Of a DNA stretch of 64,000 nt, positions 1 to 15,200 are shown piece after piece; within the stretch, counting starts at the first letter, position 1, and every line of letters starts with the position of its first letter. The stretch is from contig NC_049983.1 of NCBI RefSeq assembly GCF_000003815.2, forward strand, positions 7,889,202 to 7,953,201, given 5' to 3'. Source of the stretch: Branchiostoma floridae. Its lineage: Eukaryota; Chordata; Leptocardii; Amphioxiformes; Branchiostomatidae. The position numbers were made by a program, and so were the translations under genes. Under the pieces are notes generated by a model. The model was given only the letters and a program-made list of their open reading frames with translations, had not been told where the DNA came from and did not search any database.

Positions 1-80
1 CTAAGGGACGTGTATACACAAGGCACAGTGTGGTGATAGAGTTTTAACATGCTGTATAATACATAAAGGCAGTCCTTAAT

Positions 81-284
81 CTATATCTCTATAGGTTTGA
101 CAATCGGTTTTCTAATATGTCTCATGGAGGACCCAGCCTCCTGTGGTTTGAAGGGCGCCAGGGATCCGTAGGGTCGGGGTACGGGAAGCTCTGTGTCGTC
201 ATCTGGGATGTACGCGTTAGGACGAGGCTCGGCCGTCGTTGTGATGCCGCCAGCGATCGTGTAGTGTTCCGCCTCTTCTTCGGC
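81..284 (-). CDS. CCDC146: CCDC146 exon 21 (aa 893-959) and stop
   Basis: The last coding exon, after a GTCAATCACAG acceptor. It encodes the proline-rich, non-coiled tail [20 protein letters not shown], then [10 protein letters not shown] and [14 protein letters not shown], and stops at TAG. This tail is the most recognisable signature of CCDC146 orthologues. Confidence 0.97.
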   Translation of the reverse strand, partial: AEEEAEHYTIAGGITTTAEPRPNAYIPDDDTELPVPRPYGSLAPFKPQEAGSSMRHIRKPIVKPIEI

Positions 285-3200
285 CTGTGATTGACAGATA
301 CACAATTTTTAGACTAATGCTCATGGTCATTTGAACTGTATTGGAAATCGAACAAAATTGCCTGGTATTTGGTAGATTACTTTTGTTGCTGGTTCTGAAA
401 AATTCTACTATCAGTACCAAAAATCAAGAATTTAAGGGCTGACTTTGTGTGTTAACAGATCTATGACTGAGCCAAGTGTCTCAAAAGCCTGGATTTTTGG
501 AAAGTCTTTGAATACTGCATGGTTGATGGCATGAAGACAACGTTGCAGGTCTATTTATTATCTATTTCACTGACAATACAAACACAAAAGATCTGAAAGT
601 AGCCACTCTATGGGGGTCTGGAAATCAAACTTGTCCTTTTCTCCAAGGCCTACCTACATGTACCTGAAAAAAAAATCCTTAACAATATGATCTACATGTA
701 TACATAACTTGTGAAGGTACAGGCTGCCTGAATCAAGGCTAACAAACATCACCAAAAACATCACTGAGCTTTTGTCGATAAACCAAGCAAATGCCACCTC
801 CAATGACAATCGTTTATGTACAGCACTGTACATAATTATACTATATCTGGTAGCAGCATAGTTCCTGTGCTGGACAGCCTTGTCAACTGTTTCCCTTCAA
901 GGTACCACAGTCGGCAGGACAGATACCTTGGCCATGACCCTAACCAACAACAGATCAGGTCACACTTTGGTCTGATGGGAGCTGTGTGATGTGGCGAGGT
1001 GCCAGTAACAAAAGCAAACCACTAAGCAGGAAGTCTCAATCACCAACACATGGCCACCACTTTTCCCATCATCAGCAGACTCCAGAAGGTCTCATTGATG
1101 AGTTTCTTCTTCCCATAGACTTCTATGTTATAATTCGTGGTTTAAATGGGCGCGTTCATAATGAAGCTACGTGAAATTTCAGCAGATTTTTCATTCTATG
1201 TTGAGCACATTTACCCTATATCTTGGGAAAAAATTGCCAATGTAAACTATACGTAGGAACTTTTTTTTATACCAATTACAAACTACGATTAGTCAATCCC
1301 CACAAAAGGCACTTTTTCGCTGCTATTGTACAACCGCACCACTCAGAACCCACGACTGTGTACCTCCGACCTAGCGCGCGGCTGCAAAACTTTACCTGCT
1401 AATTTCTTCAGTTACAAATAAGCTTTCACCAAATTCTACTTTTGAGATCAGCTCCGCTGGCTAAAAGGGAATTTCTCACCGCTAAAAACATGCATCCGTG
1501 CAGCCGTTCATTTTTTGGCCGGATCTCTTTTAGGGTACCCACTCGCGGAGTAATACATCAATGAGACCAGAAGGATTACCAATAACCCCATCTTTAAGAC
1601 TTTCAAAATTTTGCCAACGTTTCAAGTTCAGGCCTTTTAATCACCTTCATGAATACAAAGAATGGACATCAATAACTCATGCTATCATATCATGCTATCT
1701 AATAAGTAGTTCCAGGAAATTAAATTGTGAAATTTTATTTGACAAGAAGTCAACCAGTTGAAAGACAAGCAGATAAAATGCAACATTATATTCTTTGATT
1801 TAGTGGTAAAAATCATTTGGAAGCCACATGTTGTTTGTAACCTCATAATTTTGTACAGGCTGCTGTGTGCGACGTAGATGTTAAAATATGGTCTGATTCA
1901 CATGCTACGTAGTACACAAAGCTGCACTATAAAAAACATATATTACATAGAACCATATCATGTGGCAAAAATACAATGTCATGAGAACCTTGCATGCAGC
2001 CGTCCTCAAAATAGACGTGTCACTTTGGAATCTAATATTGGAAAATATTTTAGACCACATTCCAATGACTTTCTTGAACTTAAACGAATTACATATTGTA
2101 CCAAAGTTCACCACACACAACGCATTCCCTGAATATCACAGAGATAGAGCCAAACTGTCTTGACTCTAATTGGATGAAACAGAGAAGATGCCTCACTGTC
2201 ATCAGTGTCTTTGAACTACACTGGGGAAATGTTTTGGTTGCAGTGATTGTGTCACACAACATTCCTGACCAGTCTGGTTCAGCCCTCTTGTCAACATGTG
2301 GCAACACGTGTCGCCCGTGTACGATAAACTAGCTGCCGCTGATCGAATCTTGCTGCTGTGTTGTGCAGACAAGTGCAGAATGGATTGCAGCCAAAAAAAC
2401 TTCATTCAGCATTCAGAGGGGAATGTGTTCGTAACATAACGGGCAGTCTAGATCTGACGCTTCTCTACTGCTCTACCCGGTTTTCTAAAGACAGTAGGAT
2501 AAAAGATGCTAAGTGTTTGATGCTTGTTTACCTTAATTAGCAACGAAGCATTTGATTACTTTTGCTCATAAAAGGAAACAGTTTCAGACCAGGACGGTGC
2601 AGTGATTTACGAAAACGCGTGAACCCACAAATAGTTCTGGTGAACCGTGAGACATTAAAAGCTACTGATTCCCTACACAATTTACAGGAAAGATGAAAGT
2701 CCTACACAAGCCAGGCTTCCGACGTTTGTTAGGTGTGACCTTGTTCAACACAATGGCAATGGAGCTGAACTGGCCTCCCACCAATGTTTTGGTCTAGCAT
2801 CTTTGATCCAGTACTAAATGTTTCAGTGCACAAGACCTCGTCTAGTCTGTCAGGTTAAAGCATCAGTATAGCAAATGGACATCTTGTGTAGGAATGCAGA
2901 GCCTGCTACTTGAGCTTGTAGAAACTGCTACATCACAATTACTGCACTGAATCACAACTAAATAATATACATCACCTAGACAGAGATACTTGAAAAATCC
3001 ACACTTGCTATACTGAACAACTGTCAATTTTGTGTTCCTATGGTGACCATATTCGATTCTTGTTGAAACATTCAACTTCCTTTGGCTTTCTGAGGAAAGG
3101 GCAACTAACAACTGTTGTAAATGTGCAAAGAACACTATGGATGTTTATTGTAAAAATGCACTTCACAAGCTGGGACTTGCCATTCAAAACCTACCACTGA

Positions 3201-6200
3201 TTCCCTTTAAACAACATTTCTATCCAACAGACTGAGTGTATATATGATTGTACATAACAGTGTACCCACCATTCGTTTCTCCTGACTCTCCAGCTGTCTC
3301 CTGCCCTCTGTACGCAGTAGTTTCTCCCACTCCATAGCTGCCTCCTCTGTGGGTGCCTCACCCTGCTCCATACGGATGTACGCCTGATGGAGGAAAATTT
3401 ATTTTAGCATTCAGTTTAGTTAGCCTGGAGCCTTGTTTGTTAAGTCCGCTCCTCAAGGTCGTTGGCATGTGACCTCACAGTATTCAGCAATATCTTACTT
3501 CAAGTTATGATTAGCAAACATGTTTTTTAGACTCTACAGTACTGTTAAGTCCAGAAAGCAGTACAAAGAAAAACAACCTGGAGGCCTATAATATAACTGA
3601 CCTTGACCTTCATCTTACCAAGACCTACCCATATATACAGAGGTTCTTACATAATATATACAGAGGCTTTTACAGCTAGTTACATGTAACTGCTAGACTG
3701 TCATTTTGAATGTTCGAATCAATAAAAACTAAATCATCATCATTACACTGACCACAAATACTCGGGAAAACACAGATAGACTCTCAGACACACACACACT
3801 AACACCAAAACAATGCAGTAATTTTTCACATAGTGAGGTAAAAAAAATGCCCTACTGATGTAAAACAAAGTTGAATTTGCACCCACCTGTTCCAGAGTCT
3901 GTTCCTTCTCCCTGACGTCCTGCTGCAGTTTCAGGGCCTCTGCTTGGATCATGGACAGCTCCGACACCTTGGCCATCATTCTTCGTGTGGACTCCTTAAT
4001 CTTACCCTGAAGCTCATTAACCTGCAGATGAGAAATAACATTGTCAACATTAATTCTTAAACAGTAGATTTAATATTATAATATTGACATGACAGGTGAC
4101 TATTCTGTGGTAGATAATGCAGATTATTTTACATTTTACCAGTAACAAACACTATACTTACATTCTATATACTATTACATCATTTCTACCTTATACTCTG
4201 GCTGGCAGCCAAACTGCAGACACACACCAGAGCAAACAAACAAAGACTCCAACTGATCTCAAGTTTTTACAGACGAGGTAACAAACAGTGACGGTCAGGG
4301 CTAACCAAGTTTCCATCCATATTTCCCCTCCATTTACCCTAATAGATATAGATGCATGTATAGATAACCCAATCCCAAAAAAATTGAAACATCCTGACTT
4401 CCTGAGGTTCTTTTGATTGGACTTACACTCTTAGCCAGGTTGAGAGTGTCCGTTTTTCCTGACTCTGCCTTCTTCCTGACACGGTCGCTCAGCCGGGTGA
4501 TCTGCTCGAAGATCAGGTCCTTCTCCAGCAACTGTTCCTCCTTCTCAGACAGCCGCATCTCCAACTGGGAAAGAAAAGGGAAGGTTAACTATCTACAGTC
4601 CTTGTGCTCATAAAATCTACTGAATCATGTGTCAAGAAATATGAAGTATGTAGTACCCATCAGCCACATACAATTGCACTGGCCTAGTAAACAATAGAAT
4701 CAAAGGTGGAAAAATTTGAGAGCCATAACGTCTGCAGGCCAAATTGGAGAGATTCTAAGTTACTATTTTTTGGTCCTTGCAGGCAACTTTATCAAACTGT
4801 AATGAAAACTTTGGCAATCTGTGATTTTGCAGGTATCAAAACAATTCAAGCACATTGCATTGTTGCTGAAAGTGTACATTTATGTACAAGAACTATAGCC
4901 TGAGTGCCAGCCTCTGTAGTGACCACTGGCTCAATAATTTCGCTTGCTGGTAGAGCCACAGTCACTATATGGAGGCACGCAGGCTATACAAGAACTGGAT
5001 GATAGAAATAAGACTCACATCTTCTGTCTTCTTGTTGATGTCCTCGGGAGGCAGGTCCTTCCCTCCCAGCAGCCTGACCCGCTCCTTGTTGTAGGGATTC
5101 TCCAGTTCCTTCTCCAGTTCCAGCATCCTGTCCTGGCACTGTGACAACTGGACATGGAGGGAAAACAATAATTATCATCATCAACACTTCATTCAAGGTG
5201 GTTATATGCTCTTTGATCAGTGTGATGGGTTTCAGGTATGGCTCTCCAGCTGTAGGTGCTGTCTAAGAGGACGTCCCTAACCAACTAACAGAGTAGCACT
5301 CATTTGGGTTACTAAGGAAACAGGCGTAAAGGACCTTTTCCAAAGGCACAACATTTGGGCCTGCTGGGGATTCAAACCCAGAACCTTTAGACTTTATGTG
5401 GTCAACAACCCTTAACTCATCTTGGGCCATCTTGGACCACCTTGCCGTCTTTGATATTTTGTCTCTTTAATGTCAAAAGTCAAAGCCATAACATCCTGTA
5501 TTGGCAGAGACAGTTGGCAAGGAGGGAAAAAACAACTAATCTCTGACAGATCAGGAGACTTGTATTGAATTTTTGTGACAGTTCAGAAATATAGGTATGA
5601 TAAGCCTCTCTTGTTGTAAATGAAACTCTGATGACAGATACAATTCATAGTTTAAGCCGAGTCAATACAAATACCAGTCCTGATAATATGAAAAATTTTG
5701 ACAATCAATCTGAACATACAGCATACTAAGTGTAGAAAGCAGACTCAACAACTTTCCGCCCAGCAAACGGAAATCGTTAACAGATAAGACAGATTTCTGC
5801 CTGGCATTAGTGTCTGCCAGTGTGAACTGGCTGCTACTGGACTTTGTTGACATGTAACACTCCACACCTACGCAGTATTTACACACCAGACTCTCCCCAC
5901 GCCCCACAAAACATGTGGCTTCCTATCTGTCTACCCTCACATTCCCAGCACTAACCTGAGCTGATAGATCGGTGACAGACTTGGAAAGGGTTCAACACAA
6001 CTTCATGAAAAAATTTATCAGGAATTTCATTCAGAAAGAAAAATCACACTCAAACTACATACCAAACACTTCATGGTGATTCAAGTAAGATATCGAAACC
6101 GTCAGTCCTTCTACAGTATGGCAAAGGTTTAACAACGCACACTGTCTTGAAAATGCCTAATAATGGAGCAGTTGAAATATGGCTCAAGAAGCCTGATATC

Positions 6201-9200
6201 AGGAGGAAACTATGAGTAAATAGGATTAAGACCAGACAGATGCCCTACTGATGATTTGTTTATTTCCCTGACCTATTTTGGATTCCTGAAGGAACAGACT
6301 GTTGTGAAAACTGGGAAGTCAAACTTTTTTTAGTTTATCACTTCAATCTGCCCCAATTTTTCAAGGATACTCCCAATAATGAAACATGCAACAGCCATTG
6401 CCTATGCTGCTGATGTGATCTAGGTTTTGAGTGTGATTGGTCAAGACCGACAGGTAAAAAGTAAGGTTACTTTAATCCAAAAAGTCATCTAAACTGATCT
6501 GCAAGCATTGTTACTGAAGATAGCCACTCCGCCATTCAATGAAAATACATTTGTACATTGATAAAAAGTTTATCAGGCATATATCCCTTAAATTTCTGCA
6601 AGACACAGCAGAATGACTAGAGCTTTTAGTATCTAGCAGGTAAGATTACTAAGAAGATTCCCAAGCTGCCAAATGGTAACACAAAAAGTTTCATCAAAAA
6701 GACTTTTAACCTTCAATATTTCTTTAGGACTTCCCTTGTAAATAATCAAATGCTAAGAAAATGCACCTTATCCTGCCAACACCGACAAGAGAAAATAATC
6801 AGTCCTGTGGATGCGTTTCTGTGGAAAATGAGGGAGAAGTTGTTGACAGATATCTGAGGTGACTTTCAGTCCTGCGAGGGTCTACACAAACATGCTGACT
6901 TTGAGAGTCCTGATCTTGTACAATCTCTCAAAGTCAAGAGATGTTTTATTTGGCATTATTCGGCATGCCAAAGGGATAAGGCCAAACTCGAGCTTGAAAG
7001 GTACACTGGTGTACAACATTAGTTTAATGACAGACATTAGGAAATTGTGAGGTTGTCGGTGGGTGGCACACGGCTGGACAAATCTCCAGATCAACAGGTG
7101 TCATGGCCACCGTGTGGCATCAAGGCCTGCATGTGCGTGTGCATGTTGGTACCACACATGTAATAACACAGTTACAGGATGTTTAGTGGTGCCACTAAGT
7201 ACCCTGTCCTGTATTTGAACTTGGCCATTACCCAAATGGTGCTTGTATTGAAACTGGAGGAGTTATTACTACTTAGGGAAGATCTAGAGTTGAAGTTTAA
7301 TCTCTGATTTTAATGGATTACTGTACAGAATTTCTGAATGTATAATGTAACATTTGGAAACTTACTTTCTCGCACATATTTCTCCAGTCTTGAGAATGTT
7401 CGCAAGAAACTATGTACATGTGTCATGCAAGCTACATGTATGGTATGAGTTCATGAATAGAGTATTTCATAGAAAAGGTCCACTATTTGCTTTGTCCAGT
7501 ATCAAATAAATGTAGAAATCACGCCACTAAGATTAATAATAGTTGGGCATAGCTAGTTGGTGTAAAGTAGTAAGAGAGATAGAAATAAGGAAGGAAAACG
7601 ATCACGCCACCCATGTTGGTTTATGTTGTATTTAGTTAGAATAACACCCCTATGTTATGTTGGTTCGGTCCTATAGTCAGCCCGATCACCGACTCCTACT
7701 GTATCGCCATGTTGGAATAAAGCTCCTCAATATAGTTGCATCGTGTGCCCAAGAGTCGTTCCCTTATAGCGATCCTTGTCCATACTGGCGAAGGGATAGA
7801 TGTAGATGTAGATGTACGCTAACATTTAGCTTTGATTTTTCATGCTAACAGTCTGGACGTCTGTACATGTACCTGTATCTGCAGTGTGACCAGACCCTGC
7901 TCCAGCTCCTTCTTGTTGGGAAGTTGTCTCTTCAGGATGTCGATGGAGCGCTTCAGTTCCGTCAGCTCCATCTTCAGGAACCTGATCTCCTCCTCACGAC
8001 CCTGGAGCTCAACGTCTCCGTTCCTGATCAACGTGTCTGTGGGGGATCAATCAATCAATCAATCTGTCAACCAACCAATCAATCAATCTGTCAATCAATC
8101 ATCAACAGGAACCTGATCTCCTCCTCACGACCCTGGAGCTTAACGTCTCCGTTCCTGATCAATGTGTCTGTGGGGGATCAATCAATCAATCAACCAATCA
8201 ATCAATCTGTCAATCAATCATTAACAGGAACCTGATCTCCTCCTCACGACCCTGGAGCTATCACATCACAATTCCTTGTCAATGAGTTTATCAGATACTG
8301 TAAATGCAGAAATGTTCGTGGTGGATTAATGTTCGCGGTTTTCCCGATGACCACTTTACCGCAAATTTAAAACCACCGCGAAAATTTATCTATTATGATA
8401 TTAGATTGCAGTCTATGGTGTTACCGCGAACTTAAATCCCCGCAAAAAGTCCTTTTTCCCGCTACCGCGAAATTAAATCCCCGCGAACTTAAATACATTT
8501 TTACAGTATGTGACACTCAATCAATCAATCAGCCAACCAACCAACTTGTAAGGATGTGTAATCACGTCATATACTTGTATTGGGTGTGTTGAGTAACCAT
8601 CAAAACTGCTGAGAATCTGGTTTAAAAGGTAGAATTATGGACAAGGAAGAACAGAGTCTATATCAGTCTATATAAGTACTCACCTTGGATGTTTAATTTT
8701 TCATAGAAGATGCAGACCTCTTCATTCCTTTCAATCAACTGGACACCCCTGGAAGAAGATAAAGAAAGGGAACCATTAGCAATTTTGAAAAGGGTTAAAA
8801 ATCATTTTTCACAATGAGTTGAAGCTTTCAAACTGATACCTTTCTGACAGCACAAAATCATGTCCAAAACTGATTATCAAGAACATCACCATGATGATTT
8901 ATGACTAAAGACCATGATCAACGTGGCAATGTCTCAATTGAGTAGATTCTCAGTGCCAAAATTTCACGATATTGTGCTGATGAAAACAAGTGTGATTGAA
9001 AGCAATGTTGAAGTATAATCCCCTGGTCCTCACCTGTCATTCCTGTTCTGCACGGCATTCTCGTATCTCTTCCTGAGCCGGACCATCTCCTCCTCCGCCT
9101 GGTTGATCATGAGGTTCAGCTTGGCGATGTCCATCCTCTGCTGCTCCCGCTTCTCCCTCATCTCCTCCTCCAGCCTCCGAGCCTTCGCCACCTCGTTCCG

Positions 9201-12200
9201 CAGGCTGTCCCGCACCACGATGGAGTTCTGATGCTTCAGCTTCGCCTTCTGGAGTTGTCTGGAAGGAGATATAACAAGGAAGTTTGGTTTATTCTGTAAA
9301 ATATAACCACCTCATTCCCGGGGCTGTCCCGCACCACGATGGTGTTCTGATGCTTCAGCTTCGCCTTCTGGAGTTGTCTGGGAGAAGATATAACAAGGAA
9401 GTTTGGTTTATTCTGTACAATATAACCACCTCGTTCCGCAGGCTGTCCCGCACCACGATGGAGTTCTGATGCTTCAGCTTTGCCTTCTGGAGTTGTCTGG
9501 AAGAATATACGGAAGGAAATGGAAGGTCAATATTCTTATTCTGTGCAATATAACAATGATGAACTACATTTTGCATGCAGCTTCAGCTTTGCCTTCTGAA
9601 GTTGTCTGGGAGAAGATATAACAAGACGATTCGGTATATTCTGTGCAACTCTTTACATGGACAGGTGGTCACTATACATTTAGTAGGTAGGATTCTAATG
9701 TGTCAATGGGAAAAAAATTATCTAAGGGGACCACCAAATAGTGGTCGTATTAGCCAGGTGGTCTTCATATACAGGTGGTTCCAGTAAATGTACTGTACTT
9801 TACCAACTATAACTTGACTTAGGCTAACTTTAGTTTCTGATGTAGAATGTTTAACCATAATGTCAATCAAACCAGTATATGTGTATACAATCATCATCAT
9901 TTCAATCTCTCTTTCTTAACAATTGAAACAACCTTATAAATAATTGTATCATATTTGTAAATGATCTAAATCATACAGGGTGGGAATACACTAAGCAGGT
10001 CTCTAAAACTATAAATTGTCTCTGACAGGGTCACAGCAGTGTGGGCACTTGGCAATGACAATCCTGCCAAAACTGTGTAATTCAAGCATCTACTAAGTTC
10101 TTGTGCTTCCCTCACAGGCTGTTGATAGTGCACAGTTACTGTGAAATTGCTCCTGACACATGCTAAGTAGAAGTGCCAAAACAAAATCTACATGAACTTT
10201 GAAGCGGCCACATTTTCTAGGATGAAAGTGCAATTTGAGGATGACTGTGACTAAAGTTTAAAGGAGGTGTTGTGAGCAATGTAAGAGGACCTTACAGTCA
10301 CCATGTTAGCTTGAGGTGTGGTGAGAACGGGATGTAACAAAAAACAGTAAAATTTCAAAGTGCAACAAAATACTAACGACCAACATTCAGTTCGCACTGT
10401 CCTGCAAGTAGGACAAAGTTAAACAACTTTCCTAAAAGTAGGACAAAGTTAAACGAAAGCTTCAAGAGTGACCCAGTTGTCACCATAACATAATCCTTAG
10501 GAATACAGTTACTGTAGCAAAACAGTAAATCTTACACAAAGGATAACTTTTGTTTGCTCAAGTGAAATACAGTCTAACCTGAGCAGATGATTACCTCTAC
10601 AAGTACATGAAGACCACCTAGCTAGTCTTTGATGATGGTTTCTAATGGCTTAGATAATTTTTCTATTGTTGGCACAAGCATCAAGAATGCTGTTTATATA
10701 GTGACCACCTGTCTGCACAGACCAGAAACTATTCCTTCCAATGGACGGTACTTTCCCCTCTTGTCAAACAGTGCTGTTTTGACAGAAAGTGGCTAGACGC
10801 CAGGAGCCGTGAAAAAAACGTCAATGTTAGTTACGAGAAAGGAAGTCAGCACGTGTACATAACAGTGTGCAGTTGCAGCATGTATGTACAAAATGTACAA
10901 GGTGTATGTCAAGGATGCAGTGTTCAAGAATGTACGTCTTAAGACCATTTCTCACTTCCGTTGTCAAAACAAACAAATCCTAGACAGGATACTGAAAACT
11001 TCATGGCCACCTTTGGTTATGCTTTCTCAAGGCACTCTACAATATTGTCCATATTCAACCTTATGTTGCACTTGACTGCAGGGTTCTAGCCAGTATTTTG
11101 TCCATTCCATCTTGTGACGGACAAAATTGGCATGTAAAGATTCTAATTCAACCAAGCTAAGTCTTCCAGCAAAATTTGCCCCTCAAAATAAAGGAAATAG
11201 CATTTCAGAGGGTCTAGATTTCAAAATTCCCGTAAAGACCCTAGGTGCCTTCGACAAGATTTCCATCCCAAATCCAGGAGAGGGAAAAAAAATTTAGGCT
11301 GGCTAGAACACTGATTGATCATACTTTAAAGCATCCCATTTAGTTCAGAGGTAAAGACCCCTGTTCTTACCTGTCTTTGTTGTTTACAGCCGTTCTCAGG
11401 ATCTCAATCTCGTTCTGTAGAATTTTGATCTTTTCTCTCATCTCCGCTGCCCGTTGCGTGCTGGTCTGGATCAAGTTCACGATCTTGTTCCTCTCATTCT
11501 TGATGATGTCGTACATCTTAGCGAAGTCCTTCAGCCTGTATGAACAACACAGAATCAAAGTGTACAAAATGGTACAGGACAGGTACAATCTGGCAATGTG
11601 TGCATGTTTCAGTACTGTCTCAAACTGTGTACTTGCCATTGACTGTAGTAGGGTCTCAGTGTCCATTTTGACATAAAAGTTTATCAACTAACTGCACATT
11701 ACCATGGTGTTGAATGGCGTAGAAAACAACACTGAGAGGTCACGACATTTCAATTCCTAGCAATCCTGGCCAGACATTAGACACTTTACATGACTTTCTT
11801 TACTCCACCCTGGTGGAAATGGGTACCTGACATTGCTTGGGAAGGTGAAAGGCAGTGGGAGGAGAGGGATGGGCTCTGCTTCCCAAATCGTGCCCTAGAC
11901 ACAGTGGATCAACAACCCACCACCCCCACTGCCTTCAAAAGTCTATGGAACAATCTTTCTTTACATAAGTCATAATTGTACATATCTGAATAGTGTAGTC
12001 TAAGAACATTTCTGTGTCAGCTTACTTGACTTGCATCTCCTGGTGTTTCTTCTGGTTGTCTGTGATGGACAGCTGCTTGGTCTTCAGGTCCTCTAGAGCT
12101 CTCTGGTACCTCAACTGGGAGAAGATTAATATGTAAAGATAAGTTAATTATGTTAACGCTTCATACCTTAATTTACAAAACCCTTAACCATCTGTGATGG

Positions 12201-15200
12201 CAAAAGCTTTGATACAGTTCACAATAACTGGTACCTCAACTGGAAGACGGTGTCATACAACTCAGATTCATTTATTTCTATATCTATACCGAATGCAGCT
12301 AAAGGACTTAAGAGCTGATGTCTGAAAAAACCAAGCAAAATCAAAAAAAGTTGGCCAAACTAAAAAAATCAATTTTCCTTAAATTTTGTGTGGTGGTAGG
12401 GCCTTGGTCCAAACCTACAAAAATGGCAAAGTTTTAGATCTGCAGTCAACGGTTGCCATGGCAACGGCCATTTTTCAAAATTGCGGATTTTCACCAAGGG
12501 AAGGCCTTAGTCGCGTACAAAATAGACCTTCTTTGGACTCATGTAGCCCCCACAAATTAACACATGTTATTACCCATATTCTAATACAAAAAATGATATA
12601 TAGTGATGCTCGAAATATTTTTGTAGTGAGGTGCAGCAGATGTTTAAAAATGATGTGTTTTCGTGAATTTCCAAAATTGACAAAAATCCATTTTTTTACC
12701 ATTTTCATTGACCATTAGCTCATTAAAAGGCAAATCAATTTGCTTGATTTTTGGCACAGTTATAGTTTGGACCTTAGAGATCTATAAAGATAAAGATCTA
12801 TAGAGCTTGTTTATGTCATGCTTTACAATGTGGAGTAACAGAGAGTAATCTCTTTCAACTAACAAATATCATCAACCTTTTCCAGTCAACCCAAACAACG
12901 TTGGGCAGCAATCTAAACCATTTAAGTATCACACAAGCTGAGACCATTTTTACACACATATGTATGAGTTCAACAGTCTCAGTACACCATGCATATGGCT
13001 GCTGGCAGATGATACATATAGCAATACAACACAGTGTAGTCTATATCACCCTAGGTACCAGCCCGACCACGGGTCGGATCGCCCGACAGCCAAAGGCCGG
13101 AGGGTGATCAGACCCGCAGGAGGGCTGGAACTGAGGGTGATGCGGAAAACACCGTGTTGTATTTTGTTTATGTCATACCCACCTGAGAAAACCCATGTTT
13201 TGATCTGAAATGCGCCAGACGTTGAAGTGTTACAACAGCAATGTTTCAACGGCCGAACCAGGTATTCGAATTGCCAACGGTGCCGAACTCGGCCCGCACG
13301 AAATGGTTTGATTTACTCGAAAGAAGCTGTGTGATACAACTTTCGAACCTGTGTGATACAGAAGTTATCACACGGTCCAGAACACCCGTATCGAACATTT
13401 TCGCGTCACAGGTATGACATAAAATGCAGTATATCTTTACCTGAGCCCTCTGTAGATCTCTGGCTTTCTGTTCCCTCTCGTCTGCCTTGATGGCGGCCAG
13501 TCGCTGCAGCTCCACTACCTCGATCCTCAGGTCACTCTGCTCGTACATCAGGCGCTCCTCTTCTGCTATCAGCTGTTCCACCTTCACTTGCTCGACTGAC
13601 GTTAGGGCGTTCTGTTACAGGACAAGAGACAAGTATGATAATGTAGATTGTTAATGATGGCAATCTTACCCTAAAATGAGATCGCATAATTCTTGCTCAT
13701 TCATGTAACATCTATTATCATAATACCGGTACGTTTACGACGATTTCTCTAGCCATACTGATTTGACACATTGTCAACGCATCATTTTCTCCAGTTACAT
13801 GTTGCTGTTATAGGTTACCCTTGCCACTTCTTCTGTGTAACTTTTCTGCCACTCTTGTCCTGCTAAAAGCGTAATATTGTAATTGTAACACGCCGCGGAA
13901 TTACACGGCGAACGGGCGCGTGGTTGGGAGGGGGTAAAAAATACCGGTAGGAAGAAACACGGCACAATTAACTGCCGCTATGTACATTTATACATCCTCT
14001 GATGTTCCTTCCTTTTCTGTCAGTAAATGCATAAAACATAAACCTGCATGAGCATACAAAATGTCATGAGAAAACGGACGTATACTGTCAAGAATTTTCA
14101 TTTAACTTCTGTCCGTCACAACCGCTATGACGTAACACTTCACTGCTAGCGTAGATATAAAAATGGCGGGAAAATGGCTGCGTACGTTCAATTTTGCCCA
14201 TTCAGTCATAGATCCGGGCTATTATGCAACGGTTCTTCACACTTTTACATGAGTTGTAGGTCACCAACAGAAATTCAAGATTGTTGTTGAATCATGTTCG
14301 TCTTGTGCCGTGAGCATGTGTAATTATGATCTATAAATTTGGCAATGAATGTGACAGTGTGTTCGTCCCACGACGAGCTGCCTACCCCGAAAAAGATACT
14401 GAAAACATTTGGCCTTGTTGTCTTCGAATGCATTGTTATCGATGCTTTGTAAATGATGTATTGGACACCTAGATGTCTGAAGTGTGTACAGCTCAGAAAT
14501 AACTATTGTTGCATGTGTAGATCTCTTTAAGTTCCAGTATTTTGAATCTACCGGTATAAGTCTTACTACCGGTATTATGCCAATGCATGTTACAACTACA
14601 TCTCATTCATTGCAAGAAACCACTTATATCATGCGTAAACTGTTGACAAAAACTGGAGAACTTGAAAATTGTTGAAAGTCCAATTCATTGTGTTGGAAGT
14701 TACAGGTCAAATCTGACACAGACTTTCAAGTTATGATACATGTACTATGTTTAAAGTTTATAGAATCACCAAAGACACTTCCCTGATGCACCTTATGTAC
14801 AATGATATCGTATATCTTAATTCTGTTTGTGATACTCATCATATAATCAGAATGGGGACAAATAATTTGCTTTGCTTCATAGACCTCTTTGGTTCTACAA
14901 ATATATTGAGAGGAGATATAATTACGGCACAATGTACATGTAAAAGTTTGTCCCTTCCTGACAAGATACACATAGTCTCACCTGTTGAGCAAAGTTTCTC
15001 TTGGTGGCATCCACCTCATTCTGCAGCTGTTTCCTCTTCTCCAGCAGTGTCCCATCATCCTTTGGTGTAGCGTCCACCTGCGCCTTGACCTTCTCATAGA
15101 TGGACTGTGTGTGGGCCAGTCCGTCCAGCACGACCTTCGTCTGAAGCTCCACCTTCTTCAGGTTGCGGAGGTCGCGGTCCTTCTCCCGCTGGCGCCGGGA

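Noticed and set aside
8047-8220. ATCAATCA blocks between near-identical stretches as a CRISPR-like array
   Set aside because: The near-identical stretches are copies of an exon head and the blocks are a microsatellite in a eukaryotic intron.
9308-9576. Extra exon-14 heads as additional or mutually exclusive coding exons
   Set aside because: They lack a convincing donor and the assembled phase is already complete without them.
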